Shown: positions 63,425 through 64,000 of the stretch, piece by piece | Position numbering within the stretch: position 1 is the stretch's first letter | Layout of the letters: the number at the start of each line of letters is the position of its first letter | NCBI RefSeq assembly: GCF_000971965.1 | Contig: NZ_LAQP01000014.1 | Coordinates: 1 to 64,000, forward strand | Length of the DNA stretch: 64,000 nucleotides | Reading direction: 5' to 3' | From: Paenibacillus wulumuqiensis | GTDB taxonomy: Bacteria; Bacillota; Bacilli; Paenibacillales; Paenibacillaceae | Translations under genes and position numbers: made by a program | The notes under the pieces: model-generated | The model's database searches: none | What the model saw: the letters and a program-made list of their open reading frames with translations, nothing else | Told to the model about the DNA's origin: nothing

Positions 63425-64000
63425 ATGACAGAAATTACGCTTCAGGGAGTAAGCAAGAGTTATGGCAGCGTGCAGGCGCTGCAGCCAGTAGATTTGACGA
63501 TTCTTTCCGGTAAATTTACAACGCTGCTCGGACCATCCGGCTGCGGCAAAACAACATTGCTGCGTCTGATTGCCGGATTGGAGACACCGGATACCGGCGA
63601 GGTGCTGGTAGATGGCAAACCGATCTTCTCGCAGCAAAAACGGATTAACATGCCTTCTCATCGCCGGGAGTTTGGGATGGTATTTCAGGAGTTTGCCTTG
63701 TGGCCGCATATGACAGTCTATGAAAATGTAGCCTTCAGCCTGAAAGCTTCCGGCCGCAAAAAGCAGATCCGTGAATCGGTAGAACGGGCGCTGGAGCAGG
63801 TCCGACTGACGGGAATGCAGCAACGGCAACCTCATCAGCTGTCCGGCGGACAGCAGCAGCGGGTCGCCTTTGCCAGAGCGATTGTGATGCAGCCCGGACT
63901 GATCCTGTTCGACGAGCCGCTCAGTGCACTGGATGCCCTGCTGAGGGAAGAGATGCGTCATGAGCTGATGGGTCTGGTGCGCGAGCTGGGAATTACGGCT
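63425..64000 (+). CDS. ABC transporter ATP-binding protein (FbpC/PhnT-like), partial
   Basis: First 192 residues; the gene runs past the window edge. Walker A GPSGCGKTTLL, Q-loop VFQEFALWPHMTVYENV, signature LSGGQQQRVAFARA and Walker B LILFDEPLSALD are intact. The ALWPHMTVYENVAF segment is typical of Fe3+, 2-aminoethylphosphonate and spermidine/putrescine importers. Substrate and partner permeases lie outside the window. ATG 63425 sits 8 nt behind AAGGGGA. Divergent from the LysR gene. Confidence 0.9.
   Translation, partial: MTEITLQGVSKSYGSVQALQPVDLTILSGKFTTLLGPSGCGKTTLLRLIAGLETPDTGEVLVDGKPIFSQQKRINMPSHRREFGMVFQEFALWPHMTVYENVAFSLKASGRKKQIRESVERALEQVRLTGMQQRQPHQLSGGQQQRVAFARAIVMQPGLILFDEPLSALDALLREEMRHELMGLVRELGITA

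Overview
The window looks like the chromosome of a Paenibacillus-type Firmicute (Paenibacillaceae). The reasons are a moderate GC content, strong AGGAGG ribosome-binding sites with frequent GTG/TTG starts, T-boxes and a SAM-I riboswitch, Spo0E, AbrB, LiaFSR and MutS2 homologues, a futalosine-route menaquinone gene (mqnC), and a pheS-pheT-zapA-mutS2-DUF350 order resembling the Bacillus pheS-yshE region. Nearly all genes read on the + strand, in short operons separated by intrinsic terminators. There are no rRNA or tRNA genes, CRISPR arrays or prophage. The only mobile DNA is the tail of an IS3-type transposase at the left edge.

Layout: (1) 1-3644: IS remnant, alpha/beta hydrolase (-), and an ABC-F ATPase behind a ~520-nt leader with a possible leader peptide and an intrinsic terminator. 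(2) 3641-15390: a pheST promoter overlapping the ABC-F stop, an 11-copy 10-bp tandem repeat in the early leader, a Phe T-box, pheS, pheT, an 883-residue ZapA-coiled-coil fusion, a CuA-type cupredoxin lipoprotein (-), mutS2, a DUF350 membrane protein and a double zinc-ribbon protein. (3) 15569-25575: AlaR/AlaT-like pair, Spo0E-like phosphatase, lipoprotein, cobalamin adenosyltransferase, RluA-type pseudouridine synthase, ArsC/Spx-like protein, stand-alone 5'-3' exonuclease, secreted phosphodiester glycosidase, ROK sugar kinase overlapping a BdbD-BdbC disulfide pair. (4) 25809-30088: a 1070-residue GH65 phosphorylase-type enzyme fused to a HAD domain lacking its nucleophile, and a convergent CorA transporter. 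(5) 30428-34417: promoter, SAM-I riboswitch, metA, metI, metC. (6) 34713-40492: SDR, mqnC, YfcE-like phosphodiesterase, Thr T-box and thrS. (7) 40688-47981: LiaF-LiaS-LiaR, HtrA, and a CssRS-like two-component system, forming a cell-envelope stress block. (8) 48112-55002: ispH, DAHP synthase with a ~270-nt leader, a GSI-beta-type glutamine synthetase under a GlnR/TnrA box, serC, trmL, AbrB-like regulator. (9) 55098-64000: second phosphodiester glycosidase with a coiled-coil membrane partner (-), orphan response regulator, class I aminotransferase, DUF2161 nuclease-like protein (-), ribosomal protein L31 type B, beta-CASP metallo-beta-lactamase protein, LysR regulator (-) and a divergent ABC ATPase running off the right edge.

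The strongest leads are the giant ZapA fusion with regularly spaced tryptophans, the GH65-pseudo-HAD fusion whose cap is replaced by a disordered insert, the tandem repeat between the pheST promoter and its T-box, the attenuator-like leader of the ABC-F gene, the GSI-beta glutamine synthetase in a Firmicute nitrogen-control context, and the unassigned leader of the DAHP synthase gene.
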